Position numbers and translations under genes: made by a program. Shown here one piece after another: positions 12,872-25,935 of a DNA stretch of 64,000 bases. Where the stretch lies: positions 98,545,513-98,609,512 of the forward strand of contig OX457057.1 of assembly GCA_949752795.1 (NCBI GenBank). The letters run 5' to 3'. Below the pieces are notes generated by a model. It had not been told where the DNA came from and made no database searches. It saw only the letters and a program-made list of their open reading frames with translations. The stretch comes from Hyperoodon ampullatus (Eukaryota > Chordata > Mammalia > Artiodactyla > Ziphiidae). Each line of letters opens with the position of its first letter. Within the stretch, counting starts at the first letter, position 1.

Positions 12872-13232
12872 CTCACAGTGTTTTGAACAGAGCAGTTTAC
12901 ACAATTGATGCTCAATACATATTTTTGGATGAAATGATGTACATTTGCTTTCTCACCATTTTCTCGTATAATTGATAGTACGAAGGCACAGACTTATTAC
13001 ATATTTTTTCTTCCTTGAGACTTTCCTGGGCCCTCAACAGTGTACAGTTGAATAAAAGAAACCTAAGCAATGCTGGCATCCAAAAGACTTGCTAAGTGTA
13101 ATGCACAAAAGTTTCACTATAGTCATGTGAGAGGACACAAAACAGCCTGCAGAACTGTCCAAATGTAGCTGACACTTGAGCTGTTGACAATAGCTCAACT
13201 TTGGTGTTTTCTCTTTTGCAAAGCAAACAAAC

Positions 13233-13320
13233 AAAGAAAAGAGAAGGAAAGGAAGGAAGAGAGAGAGGGAGGGAGGGAAGGAGGGAGGAGGAAAGGAAGG
13301 AAGGGAAGGAGGAAGAAGGA
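13233..13320 (+). repeat. 88-nt pure purine (GGAA/GA)n tract
   Basis: Uninterrupted run of A and G, mixing GGAA, GAGA and GGGA units. Positions 13267-13285 contain four runs of three G with loops of 1, 1 and 5, which fits an intramolecular G-quadruplex pattern. Homopurine tracts of this length can also form triplex DNA. Confidence 0.95.
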
Positions 13321-16300
13321 TTTGGAGCTAATTATTAATATGAGTAACAGGATTTTTTTTTGGTATTTTTATTGAATTCTGCACATAACATTTGCAGTGA
13401 AAACACTTTAAATCCAATGACGAATTTATAAAAGGAATCAGAGGAAAATATCACATAATCAACTCACAGGTGTTTACTGTTAATTACTTAACAGAAGGCC
13501 TAAAATTATTATGTCAAGAACATTACAGAACATGGCATAAGAGCTTATTTTAACTTTACATTAATATGTGATAAATTAACATAATTCAATGTCAATGGAA
13601 GACAAATATAGAAAAATACAAAATATGGTTTGATTTTACACTTTATTCAGTCCCATTATTTATTATGTCATTGTTTAAGAATGATTATTATTTCATTCCA
13701 TACAAAATAATACTTGTCTGACTTATCTGTCTGATGAAGAGAACTAAATTTAAGGATACAAAATTTTAAATTCTGATATCCTATAGCTTATGTTCCATTT
13801 AATTGTTTACAGTAACACTGTGTTGCTAGTCAGTAAAAGTACAGAATGTATCACAGACTATTGATTCACAAGGGAAAGCAATTAGTGTCTCTCTGTTGTT
13901 TGAGAAAAGAATTAAAATGTAGTATTATGTCATGGATTAACACATGAATGTTCTCCATATTCAAACTGAGTGGTCATCAGATTTTAATTTTATCCAGGAA
14001 ATTACTTAAGTGGATTTTTAAATATGTGCATCAACTTTACCACATATTTGAACTATGGCTAAATGTTAATAATCCTGTTATCTAATACTTGATACCAATT
14101 CTTTTTGAATAGTTACAGGAAATAATGAGTTTTCTTAAAATAAAGGCAGTTTTTCTACCCACTCCCCATTCCCTGTCCTCCCCTAATCAGAGAATACATG
14201 TGATGAAAAACAATAGGCTGAAAAATGGCTAATATGGTGAGTCTCACAGTATGTTTTCTTTTGAATTAGAATGTTTGCGGTTTCTTGGTTTGATTATTGC
14301 TTCTTTCAACTGTTCAGAAATCAGTCATTGTGATGGACTTTTTAAAAAGGAAATTAGAAAGGAGACCAGTGGAGAAGATAATCTTTCAGTCTAGATTTTT
14401 GACATCATACTGATTTAATGCCTATGGTCAGAGTGAGGGGACTTATTATGTTTTAGATGGAAAATGTTTGGCTATCTACCTGAGGGAGGACTATATTTTG
14501 GAAGTATCTAAAAAGGTCTGACAATAACAGCAACCATGTCTTGTAGCTTAGACCTGAAATTTCCCAATGTATCATTTAGAATTAAATTTTAGTCAAAGTT
14601 TTAAAGATCATGGCAGTGGTAGAAAAAAAGTAACTTGACAGAGAATGAAACGTGTAAAGGACATGAGATTTAAAGTTATTTGCTGGCCATATGATCTTGG
14701 ACAAGTCACAATCTTTCTAAATCTTGGTTGTTTAATCTTTAAACTTCAGATAGTATTATTACTTCATAAGGATATTTTAAGATTAAATAAGATATGTTAA
14801 TGATCTTTGAAAAGTATGAGATAATAAACAAATGCAAGACGTCTCTGAAAAGACTGAAGTGTTGTAGTTGTATTTGTTATTCTGATATGTGCATACTTTC
14901 TATCTGCATAAGATTTCAAAAATGGATTCTAAAACATTTAGCATATTACATAGAAATACTACACACACTGTTTGCTTTCCCTCGTATGTGTAGAAACTTT
15001 TTAACAGAAATTATATCATTTCAAAAATGGTCTGTACAGTGTCCTTAATAGGATATGCCTATTTGGTTTATAATCATACACTTTCATGGCATTTAGGAAA
15101 AACAGTTTGACAGTTAGTTTTACATAAACTAAATACTTAACCTCCCCACCCCAAACCTGGTATTAAGAGATCACACCATGGAAACAATTTACCAGAAGAG
15201 ATACTACTATGTTCTGTTTTCATATGGTCAGTTCACAAATTGTTGTAAGATACACTATTAACACAATATGCTAGAATCACCATTTAGCAAATTTCATCAA
15301 CTTTAAAAAAAATAGTTAAATTACTTCTTACAAAGATCACTAACACTAATACATTAAGAGACTTAATTACACCTAAAGTGAAAATTCAGATTCACATAAC
15401 CAAAATTATCAGATTAAATGTTTTAATGAATTGCTCCACTAGTCAAAATATACATTTCCTATTATGACAGAGGTCTTTAAAAACTGCCCCCTTTTCTGAA
15501 TGGAAGGATATAAGACTACACTTCTGGACAGATAATCTCAGTATGACAAAATATTTCTGTATTATTTAAATGGACTATCATTTTAACAATTTCTCTAGTG
15601 TCCATATTTTAGCATATTTCTATACTAATCTCTTTCTACCATAAACCAGCAACCAGAATATACTCTTCTTTTACAATGGGTATAATTACCTATGGGCATC
15701 TTACCTATGTTGTACAAAAGTTATAACCTTTCGTTTTCCCAACTGTCCACTAAAGCCAAACAGAAGTGTTTGGATTATCCCTGAATTTTGTTTCTCACTC
15801 CTGAGCAAAATTAATTACAATGTGGCTCTATCAAGCCTCTTTTGTATTCACAAAAATTTACAAAATTCTGTGAATATTATTTTAATTCATAGCCATTGTT
15901 TCTGGGGCCAAAAGTGTATTAACTTTTAAATGTGACAAAAATGCACCTTACAATCAGCTACAGTTCACTGGGAAGCATAATATACTTAATTTTGATTTGC
16001 TAAGTGTTTATTCAACAACATTTTAAAAAAAGGTTCACTTGAACAGACATTTCATTTAGACAATTAACAACATTCAAAGATGAAATGATAAATCATAATA
16101 ATTAAACCGTGGTCAAAATCAAAATATTTCCATGTTTTACATCTTGCTGAAGTCACTTAGCAAATATTAGAAACATGAATGTTTGGATTTGCAGTCCGTT
16201 CAGTCACATGAGTAGAGGCGTGGCATCTAAGTGACTGGAGGGGAGCGACATGGACATGAACATGTATATTACAACCATCTGAAAACAATATAGAATTTTC

Positions 16301-16334
16301 AAAGATGTAAAGAAACATACAGATTACTAAAAGG

Positions 16335-16430
16335 AATTGGGGCTCAGTGACGTTAAAGGGACTTTCCTAGGGCACATGAGAGTTATTGGTAAAGCCAGCA
16401 TGAAAGCACAGAGACACCTGCTCTACCAAA
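16335..16430 (-). repeat. MIR fragment
   Basis: Reads as reverse-complement MIR: ggggctcagtgacgttaaag, ctagggcacatgag and a decayed 'accaggattcaaacc'-type segment. Short and diverged. Confidence 0.5.
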
Positions 16431-16914
16431 CTGCGGCTTCTGTGGAAATAATCAAGAGATCATAAGGCAAACACTCCTACCCCTCTAACCTCTTCCTACC
16501 TTCTCCTACCCCCAGGATTATAATGTTGAGTATGATAAAGCTCTGCTATAGTTTTAGCATTTCATATATGATTTCAAATCACCTTAACATCAAATTAAAT
16601 TAAAAAAAAATAACCTCCCCTCCTTTTCAGGTAATACATTAATCTGTTTCCATTCCGGAGAGTGATTTTTTCTACTTTTTCATGATCCCATTTACAGACC
16701 AGTGACAATTCTCAGAGGAGAAAAAAATCCCATATTCTCTCTCACAAGCAATTTGAAGAATGATATATTTATGACACTTTCAAGACTTAAATCTTATTTC
16801 AATTTATTCATTCCTTCAGAAATTCATAAAAAATCTGAGTACTTAAGTATGCTTCAAAGCCTTTTCAAATGCATATAATGAGAATTTGGGGGCTGGAAAG
16901 GGCTTTGGAGAGTA

Positions 16915-17020
16915 ACCCAGAACATTCATTTTGCAAATTAGGAAACTGAAGCCTAGCAGTGGTAAGTAACTTATCTAGGGTCCCACAGGCAGAAAGTGGG
17001 TAAGAATTCTGGTTTCCTAT
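16915..17020 (-). repeat. MIR fragment
   Basis: Reverse-complement MIR landmarks: ttaggaaactgaagcc, taagtaacttatctagggtc, ccacaggcagaaagtgg. Confidence 0.65.
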
Positions 17021-18225
17021 ATCTAGAATAATACTATTTTTACTACCCATTTGGCGAACCATATTTGATATGACAGTTTCTTCATCTGGTACCATTCTGT
17101 GCTTTTATTGCAAAGTCCAGATTTTGTCTTTATTTGAAACTGTAGCCTATAATAATAATGTGGATATGATATTAAACATACTACAATGCTTAAGGTTGTG
17201 TCATCGGTATTTTATAAAGGTAGCTCTTGTGTCTATTTTGGTAACACCTACTGATCCTTACTAAAACATCTGCATGTCTAAGACCTCCTATTAGGACAGT
17301 TGTTTGGTTTGTTTCAATCATCCCAATAGCTGATGTGACCAGGCTGTGATCATCAGTTATGAGTATTAAGGTGGCTGGAAATGGACTATTTTCTGGGCCA
17401 GTGTCTCTACTACACAGGCTAACACAGAACAAAAACACCGTGGTGGCTATATTTTCACTTTAATCACGAATTATCCAGATTGGAGGTTCACATAGCTCAA
17501 ATCTGAGACAGTTGTCATTTTTTTTTACTTCATTTTTCCCTAGAGTGATCTAGTCTCAAAGTTTTGACCAGAGAAATTACCAGCAGATTGTGCAAAATCC
17601 ATTGTAGACATTGCCTCAAAGAAAGTTACCTGGATTGTATCTCCTGTCTGTTTCGCTGCTAGTAGGTATAAGATTGTTTCAGTTACTGATTCTTATATGT
17701 TAACAGTGAAATTCATCACCTGCATTTCCTTCTACAGGACATCAAAACGTGTTATAATTTTGGCTTTCCTACAACAATATTTTGACAGTAATTGAAATTC
17801 TACAAGTACTCGTATTATAACTTAGCATTGTTATGCATTTAAATAGCAGGAGATTGGAGTTTTACACATTTGTTCAGGTATATTTTGAAAATGAAATATG
17901 GAAATGAAAAGTCTTCTTTATATTAAATGTTCACAGTTTAACTTTCCATAAGGCTTATTAAATAATATGCAAATAGCTACCATTCTGCTGAAATGTCACA
18001 GTAAATACATTAATAATGGCACAGAAGTGAAATGTTCCCAAATGGGAAATCATTTTCATGATCTCCTAAATCTCTTTTACAAATAAAACATTGCTTTTCT
18101 TTTTAACTGAAAAAAGTTCCATTTCTAAAAGAATATAAAAATAGAAAATGAGTCAAGAAAACTTTTACAGATACAATTTTTAAAGAAATTCTTAAAACAT
18201 TAGATGAAATATTGTATATATCTTT

Positions 18226-18435
18226 TTTTTTTTTTTTTTTTTTTTCAGTACGTGGGCCTCTCACTGCTGTGGCCTCTCCCGTTGCGGAGCACAGGCTCCG
18301 GACGCGCAGGCTCAGCGGCCATGGCTCACGGGCCCAGCCGCTCCGCGGCATGTGGGATCTTCCCAGACCGGGGCACGAACCCGTGTCCCCTGCATCGGCA
18401 GGCGGACTTTCAACCACTGCGCCACCGGGAAGCCC
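18226..18435 (-). mobile_element. CHR-type SINE, full length
   Basis: Reverse-oriented copy with a poly-T of about 20 at the left and a head with one base lost (ccaccgggaagccc) at the right. A perfect 13-bp target-site duplication, TGTATATATCTTT, lies at 18213-18225 and 18436-18448. The low divergence of the body suggests a fairly recent insertion. Confidence 0.95.
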
Positions 18436-19644
18436 TGTATATATCTTTAAGAATGTGCTTTGTCTCACCACACCAAACATCACATGAAAACTAAATTAAA
18501 TGAGTATATTATATATGAACTGTTGAAAGGTATAACTAAATGTTAAAATTTTAGTAAAGATAGACAACTTAAACATATAATAAGTACTACTATATTTTTT
18601 AAAGTTAAGCTCAGCTAAAACCTACCTACAAGACTAATTTGCAAATCTAACATTTTGAATCAAAAAATAAAAGAATGTTTAATCAAGCAAGGCACATTTC
18701 TTTTAGCAAGTCTGTCTTTAATACCATTCATCTGGGCACAGTGTAGACTTCGCTTATTTACATATAAATGGGCTAATTTATGTATGAGAGGCTTTGGTAC
18801 AAAACACACTTTCACAAATAAAGTTGCACATAACTCAGAACAGAGAAGATAACATTAATATACATCATGATTAAACATAGTCCAGTAATTAAATGAAAGA
18901 AGAAAACAGTGTAATAAGTTGCCTTGTTAGAAACATTTAGGTTTTCTTTATTAGCAGTACTGATTAGTTTTTGGATGATTAAATATCATCAAAATGTCAA
19001 AAGGTTGAAATGATACTTTAATATTTTTAATGTTCTTCTTTATTTCTTGGTCAATATCTTTTATATTGCACACAATTTGAAGAGAATCCTCCAGGTTCAG
19101 AGCTGTTTCTTGTGTATGAAGCATTTCTTAGAGACATGTTATTTAATGTCAACTGAAACAAAAGTATGTGCTGGCAGACAGATCACCGTCCATCAGCAAT
19201 ATAACAAACACTGTATTCTTGATCTAAGCAATTTAAAAAGAGCATCCTACTGGTCAGTGCAGCTCTACAGGTCTTTATGTGGGGCTCTTCAGGTATCTGT
19301 TGGACAGAGTAAACACAATAATTTACTGTATATTTAGTTTTTAAAAAATTGTAGACTTTAGGTCAATATTAAATATTCTATTCATTACACTTTAAAAAAC
19401 TTTATTCTTTTTTAATGTTACCTTGAGAAGTTTGAGCAACTTAATTTTCTAAATGCATTAACCACATATTGAGGGCTTTTAATTGATAAGTCAGAAACAG
19501 TTTCAGAGTATGCTGAAATTATGAACTTCCCCCCTTATTAATAATGAACTCTAAATGTAGTCTAAACCAATGTGATTGTTTTTGGAATAGGAAAATTTAT
19601 CTTCATCTTTAGAACCATCTGAAAGGTACTGTCTACTGATTTTT

Positions 19645-19845
19645 TTTTTTTTTGAGGTACACGGGCCTCTCATTGTTGTGGCCTCTCCCATTGCGGAGCA
19701 CAGGCTCCGGACGTGCAGGCTCAGCGGCCATGGCTCACGGGCCCAGCCGCTCCGCGGCATGTGGGATCTTCCCGGACCGGGGCACAAACCCGTGTCCCCT
19801 GAATCGGCAGGTGGACTCTCAACCACTGCACCACCAGGGAAGCCC
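19645..19845 (-). mobile_element. CHR-type SINE, full length
   Basis: Reverse-oriented copy. The target-site duplication TGTCTACTGATTTTT is at 19630-19644 and 19847-19861, perfect over 15 bp. The body is close to consensus. Confidence 0.95.
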
Positions 19846-20062
19846 CTGTCTACTGATTTTTAGAAAAATACATGTATCAATTATCTCAATGTATTTTCAA
19901 GGTGTTGTTTCTTTTCTGGTTGTACATCCCACTGTGGTAATCTAAGATGAGGACTCCTTTGAAGTGAATAGAAATCCCATGCTCAGATAAGTGTTATGGA
20001 GAGGAAAAAAAAGGAGAGAGAGAAATAGTCTCAAAATGAGTATTTTGACAACCATGTTCTAG

Positions 20063-20124
20063 GTACTACAAATGTAGTACTAGAACTACAGATAATCTGT
20101 AATGACAGATTACCCTGTCATTAC
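20063..20124. repeat. Cluster of overlapping perfect inverted repeats
   Basis: Four perfect inverted repeats lie within 62 nt: GTACTACA/TGTAGTAC (20063-20080), TACAGAT/ATCTGTA (20087-20101), TAATCTGT/ACAGATTA (20093-20112) and GTAATGACAG/CTGTCATTAC (20099-20124). The last three share sequence, so they would be alternative hairpins. No known element explains them. Confidence 0.85.
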
Positions 20125-20344
20125 AAATAACTTTCAAATCTATTGATCCTTTAAAATATGAACTCTGTACAGTTATATACCAGTTTAGGGAATAAAAAAT
20201 TAAGATAACAATAACCACTTAACCAAGGTCTGTGGAGAACAAAGAAATAAAAGTTCAAGTGTATTGCTTTCCTCTCCCCAACTACAAAAAAATCATCTTG
20301 AAATAAGGATAATAAAGTGTTTCTTAAAAATAGCATAAGGCAGC

Positions 20345-20505
20345 ACAACTGTCTTGTTCACTGCTACATTCAGAATATAAAATGGTGTCTGGCACACAGT
20401 AGACACTTTATATGCTCAGTGAATGAATAAATCCCTATTACTTTGTCTACAGTATCTACACATAGGAGCTACTCAGTAAACATATGTTGAATGAATGAAT
20501 GGATA
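20345..20505 (+). repeat. L2 LINE 3'-end remnant
   Basis: Text of the L2 3' terminus: ttgttcactgctacattcag, tggtgtctggcacacagtag, gctcagtgaatgaataaa, followed by a second tail-like piece ending gttgaatgaatgaatgg. Confidence 0.7.
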
Positions 20506-23500
20506 TATAAAAATTAGGTTTATGTACTCTAGAGATTTTCTAATTGTGATACGTATACATACAAAAACAGAAAATCCTACACCCAGCTTCAGGTTTCAAT
20601 ATGTGAATATAATCCATCATAATACATAGAGAAGACTGTTTCCCATAAATACTCCTGGTCTTAGCAGATGTCTCAGAACCAGTTGTAAATGCCTAATGAT
20701 GGCCATCTGGAATTTGTGCTTTTCATGCAAGAATCATTCACTCACTAAACTACATGGTGTATACCTACTATTCTGGGAAATTATCTAGTGAAAAGTCTTC
20801 CTTTTTGGCCTGGATTATACTTGCTCATCCTTCATGAAAGAAGTAACTTCTTCTTAACCCTGGTCTTCAGTCAAAAAGCAAGAGTACATTCTTGCATCAT
20901 AGTACACTTAATGTTCATTATGAAAGTTTTAAAATTACAGTGGTCTACTAGCTATTGATGACAACTAATTATAAGAAATCACAAGTAACATGAATGATAT
21001 GATAACCTTTTTATTTCCTCAGTGCCTAGCTTCTGCTCAATGCTACTGCAGCTTTGATTACCTTGAGATGGTTCTATTAAGCTATTCTTTTCTTGATGCA
21101 CCCTTTTTATATAAGGGGCTGGGGCTTTCTTTAACTTCATGTGTCAATACCTGCTTCAAGTCTCTTGGGATTATTAAGTCTGGTACAGCTTGGCATCCTA
21201 ATAGACTGTAGGTGCGGAAGGAGTTGCAATTCAACAGAAACAAAACAAGAAATAAAAGTGATATTTAGATAGTAATCATATTGTTTATATTAGTGGCTAA
21301 GAAATGGGTTGAAGGGCTTAGAAAAATGAACATTGACTTAAGTATCGAAATTACAGAAGAGAGAAAGGAAGTATAATGGTGACTTATAATTGAAGATATC
21401 AATATTTGACCTAATAAATATTCTAACATATAAAGCAAGAAAAAAGGATAAGAATAGTCAAATTTCAATAGCTATCAAGTCTGTGAAAAAGTAACTGATA
21501 CCTCTACTCAGGCCTAAATGAAAGAGGTACAGATACCCAGGTTACCTGTTAGCCTCACTAACTCGTGTCTGATGAGGAAAAAGCTGAAATCATTCTGTAA
21601 CGCGGTGTTATGGGAACTTTGTCCTCGTGTGTCTATACTTTGACATCTACTAAATAACTTGCAGTTGGCTGCACATCAACAACTTCTACAAATTCTACCA
21701 GCTAAATGGTCATGAATTAGCCCCAAGGACTAGAAAGAGTTCTTGCTAAATTATGTATAATTCTCTGATTGTCCTCTTGGAAATTATGCACTCTTGGGGA
21801 GCAGAAAAAGTTTAAACTCATGCAGTAATTAAAACTGGTAATGTGCCAGAATGTGAGCTTTGTCAAAAATCTGAAAGTCATGCGAAAATGAGCTGTGAGG
21901 TATAAGCAATACTACTTTAAGCAGTATTTAGGTCTACTAAAAATAAATCTCCTCAATTCATATAGTAATATATTTATAGTAATATAATTTATAGCAATAT
22001 AAATTGACCTTTCAAAATGAGTTAAAATGTTTACAGAATCTAGGTATAAAGCAACTCAGACACAGTTCTTACTTGGAGAAATTATTTCTCTCTATGGTTT
22101 TTAGTCGCTTACTACATTTTGAAATCTCACATATAGTCACTCTTGTTTAACTGATTTTAATTACAATTTCTTATAAAAGTAATAGATTAGTGAATTCCTC
22201 AAATACACATTGCTCTTCCTCAAATACACCAGGTATTTTGTTTTGTCCTGTAGTCTTACCTGAGGTAAATATAAAATGTAATGTCATGTGAGGCTGCCTC
22301 TTAAATATCTAATACCTTGGCTATACCAGGTTACAATAGAATATCTGGAAAAACCCATATTGAGTTAAATAATAAAAATAAACAATGTTACAATTCCTCA
22401 CCCAAAACCAGAAAAAACAAAAAAGAAAGGAAAATTATTCATTTTCAATTCTCTAGTCTGTGTCATTTCTTTAAAAATCCTAACAATGTGTCCTCAGAAG
22501 AGAAATGATCTCTGTCCTATGTGGCCTTAATTGTACAAAGTGATAGAAGATGAAAGAGTTTCTAAGTTCTACTGGTCTACAGATGTAATCACAAGCATAT
22601 GCAGACATGCATTAGCTTTGATTAATTTGGTGACGTATCTGGTAAGGAAATTGTGCCACTCATGTGCACAGGCAACACCCAGGTGAATCTCTGGTCTGGT
22701 CTGCCTGAGAAATCCAGGGAAAGGAGAAAATTCAGAAGTGGTGTGGGGAAAGTTCCTCGCTATTCACATCAGGAGAATCCCCATTTCCTACAGCAGAAGA
22801 AAGTGCATTTGTTATCATATTGCCTAAAATCATGGCAATATCTGCAGTACTCATTTATATCAATGTTTTAATTAGTTTCAGTAATTCCATATTACACTTT
22901 GGCTTTTCAAGGCTGCTAGGAATCTCCCAATACCAACATATGCTACTGGACTGCCTCTCACCTTCCCTCTTATTTTATTTAGAAGCAGCTTAAGTTTTGC
23001 CATTATAACAGTCATTCTAGGAATCCACCCTTATTTCTCATGGATGGATCTTCTTTCATACATGAACAAATCACTTTTTAAAATAGCTGATTTTTGTGAT
23101 TCTACCACATAACTAGACGACTACATGAAAAATTAGGTTATAGTGTAAAAGAAATAATTTTATCCAGTAAGGCCTTAGGTACAGTAATATAATTCTTTAA
23201 CGTGATTCATTGATGAGATCTCTAATAATTTACTCAATCAGCTTCCATAGTCCTGAAGACCCCATGGGTGTTTAAGGACTCACTATTAACTGAAACCAAC
23301 ACTGGACTTACAGAGAAGTTTCTTAGAATGTCTTAGAAAGCTTAGATAGGTAAGCTCCTGGATATATTACTTGCTTGTTCTGATTTTTGCTGTCTGTACT
23401 ACTTGGGTCAACCAGTCAACAAGTATATACTGAGTATCATTTAAAAAGAGCATTCTATTAGCTATTAGGTAGGAAACACCATCTCTGTGAGGCATTCTGA

Positions 23501-23734
23501 CTTCCAGATACCCTTGGCGATTAGGAGTGACATCACATATAATGTTATATTTAACACGCCCCTGCTGGAGCATGTTTTGCCAAATGGAAGGCTTCTCCAG
23601 TGAACCAATTATGAGGAATTTCATCCAAAAGAGCATGGTGAGGAGTACAAGCCTCACAGTGATAAAATGAAGCATAGATACACAACACGAAAATTTTGTT
23701 TGTAGTTTAAAAATGCTCAAACTGGAATGCTATT
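20506..23734. other. AT-rich intergenic DNA, no gene seen
   Basis: No gene, RNA gene or recent mobile element recognised. The longest open frame, 117 codons at 23367-23720 on the minus strand, shows no known motif and sits in sequence without other coding features. Confidence 0.5.
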
Positions 23735-25150
23735 CCCTTCTTCTCATCACTTCCTCAAATAAATACTCATTAAGCACTAACCTTATTCCAGGTAATATTC
23801 TAGGCCTTGGAGGATACAAAAATCTTTGTTCTCATGGAAGTGAAGGGAAGACAGCAATAAACAAAGTAAGTGAAATGTCTAATATTTTAGAGGATAAAAC
23901 AGATCAGAGGAAGGTATAGGGAGTCCTGTGGAGGTGGCAATTTTAAGCAGAGCAGCCAGGAGAGGCTCCACCGAGACAGTGACACCTAAGGAGGTGAAAG
24001 AACAAGCCGTGCAGAGAGCAGACGCTACAGCCTTCCAGGCAGGGGAACAGGAAGTACAGAGATCTGAATAGAGCACACCAGATATATTTGAGGAAGAGCA
24101 AGGAGGTCAGTGTAGCTGCAGATAAGGATGAACCTGAAGAGGAATCAGACGTAAGGTCAGAAGGGTAACGGGGGCTAGATGAGGTAGGGCCTTGTAGGCC
24201 ACTAAGGTCTTTAGTTTATACTCTGTGTGAAATGGGGAGCCAAATGGGGGTTTTGCCGCAAAGAAGTAACATGATCTGACAAGTGTTTTAAAAGGAACAT
24301 TCTGGCCGCTATGTTGAGAATAGACTCAGGCAGGGGAAAGGATAAGAGGCAGGGGGCCAGTCAGGAGGGTCGAAAATCATCTGTAAAAACCAGATGAGAG
24401 ATAACGATGGCTTGGATGGTAGCAGAAGTGGTAAGACTCTGGAAACATTTAAAAAGTGGAGCCAACAGGATTTGCAAACAGATTGGATAAGGGGTGTAAG
24501 AGAAAGAGAGAAAGACGATTTGAAGGGTTTTAGCTTGAGCAACTGGAAAATTGAAGTTGCCAGTAACTGAGATGGGGAAGAAGTCAGGAGGCACGGGCTT
24601 GATGGTGGGGGTGGAGGAGGAGAAGGAAGCTCAGTTTTGGATATATTAAGTTGGAGACAGACATTAGCTGTGCAAGTGGAGATGTCAAGTAGACAATCGG
24701 AAATTCAATCCAGATTTCGGGAGAGGGGTCCAAGTGGGAGATATAAATTTACGTATAGATCATCTAAAGCTATGAGAATAAGACTGAATTCAGAATGAAA
24801 AGAGGTCTAAGGACTAAGCCATGGAGCATGGGTTTCTCCAACATGAAGACCCGAGAGAGATGAGGAAGAACCAGTAAAAGAGTCTGAGTAGGAAAGGTCA
24901 GAGAGGTAGGAAGAAAATCCAGAGTGTGGTATCCTGAAAGTTAAATGAAAAATTTCTTCCCAGAAGTGGGAATGTATTCTACAGTGCCAAATGCTTCTGA
25001 TAGGTCAAATGAAATGATTACTGAGAAATGGCCCTGGGTATAGCTATAGGAGGTCACCACTGACCCTAAAAAGTACACTTTTGGTGAAGTGGTTGGGGTG
25101 AAAGCCTGAACAGATTCCAGAGAGAATGGGAAGGGATTCAACCGTGAACA
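23735..25150 (+). repeat. Old GA-rich interspersed repeat, longest copy
   Basis: The fullest copy of the GA-rich repeat in the window. Landmarks in order: ttaagcactaacc...ttattccagg, ttctcatggaagtgaa, ccttccaggcaggggaacag, tagggccttgtaggccac, acatgatctgac, cattctggccgctatgttga, gccaacaggatttgc, agatataaatttacg, ggtcaaatgaaatgatt and ggtgaaagcctgaac. I believe this is the 3' part of an old L1M-class element, but a repeat-library search is needed to name it. Confidence 0.6.
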
Positions 25151-25429
25151 AAGAGAGATACAGTCCCCACTCTCACAGAGGAAACAGACATTAATTATAC
25201 AACACAAATTAATGTGAAATTACAGCTATGTCAAGATAACATACTATATTCAACTCATTCTAAGATATACTGTTTTAGATTTGAGCATCTATGAAATTAG
25301 GATGTACCTTAAAATCACTGGTACTTTCCCATATAATTGGCAGTTTTTCTTTGTCTTTAAAGGCATATAAAATAATGGTGGTTCTAATAATCAAAAGCAC
25401 TTAAATTTGATGAAATATACCATAATAGA

Positions 25430-25935
25430 GGAATTGATTAAACCAGAGTCATGAGAGATATCTTGGAGGAAGTACTGAAGTAAAAATATAAGTGAATGAG
25501 ATGAGGAGGGGAGGAAGGGACCAGTAGTGGGAACGTTTGCAAAGAACCCCATTCTTAAAAAGGGAGCTTATTCTGTAACTGGAAGAAGATCAGGGTTGCT
25601 GGAGTACAGCAGAATGAGGGAAGGAGCACAGGTATAGGATAAGGCTAGACATGAGGGCTGAGCCAGATCCTATGGGGCCATGAAGGCTATGTTAGGCCTT
25701 TGGGTCTCTATACTAATAGACCCAAAGAACAGGAAAAGACCTTGAAAGAATTTTAAGCAGAGGCAGGTGATATAATCAGATTGAGTCTCGAAAAGATCAT
25801 TCTCGCTAGCAGGTGGAGAAAGGGTCAGGTTGGCCACAGGAAATGTGGGAAGGCCAGTTAAGAGACGTTCACACTTATCCAGCATAAAGGTGATAGGAGT
25901 GTAGACTCTGGTAGTGGTAGCGATCTAGAAAAGTG
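25430..25935 (+). repeat. Partial second copy of the GA-rich repeat
   Basis: Repeats the same landmarks a second time (agatcagggttgctggagta, atggggccatgaagg, aggtgatataatcagattg, tcattctcgctagcagg, ggaaggccagttaag). It is a separate fragment lying about 280 bp after the long copy, in the same orientation. Confidence 0.5.

Larger units (their letters stand above)
13321..18212. other. Long AT-rich intergenic stretch
   Basis: Mostly AT-rich DNA with stops in all frames and no gene that I can recognise. Only weak MIR fragments are visible, at about 14640-14790 (+), 16335-16430 (-) and 16915-17020 (-). Confidence 0.5.

Noticed and set aside
23367..23720. 117-codon frame on the minus strand
   Set aside because: No recognisable motif, no neighbouring exon-like frames, and ordinary AT-rich surroundings; best explained by chance.
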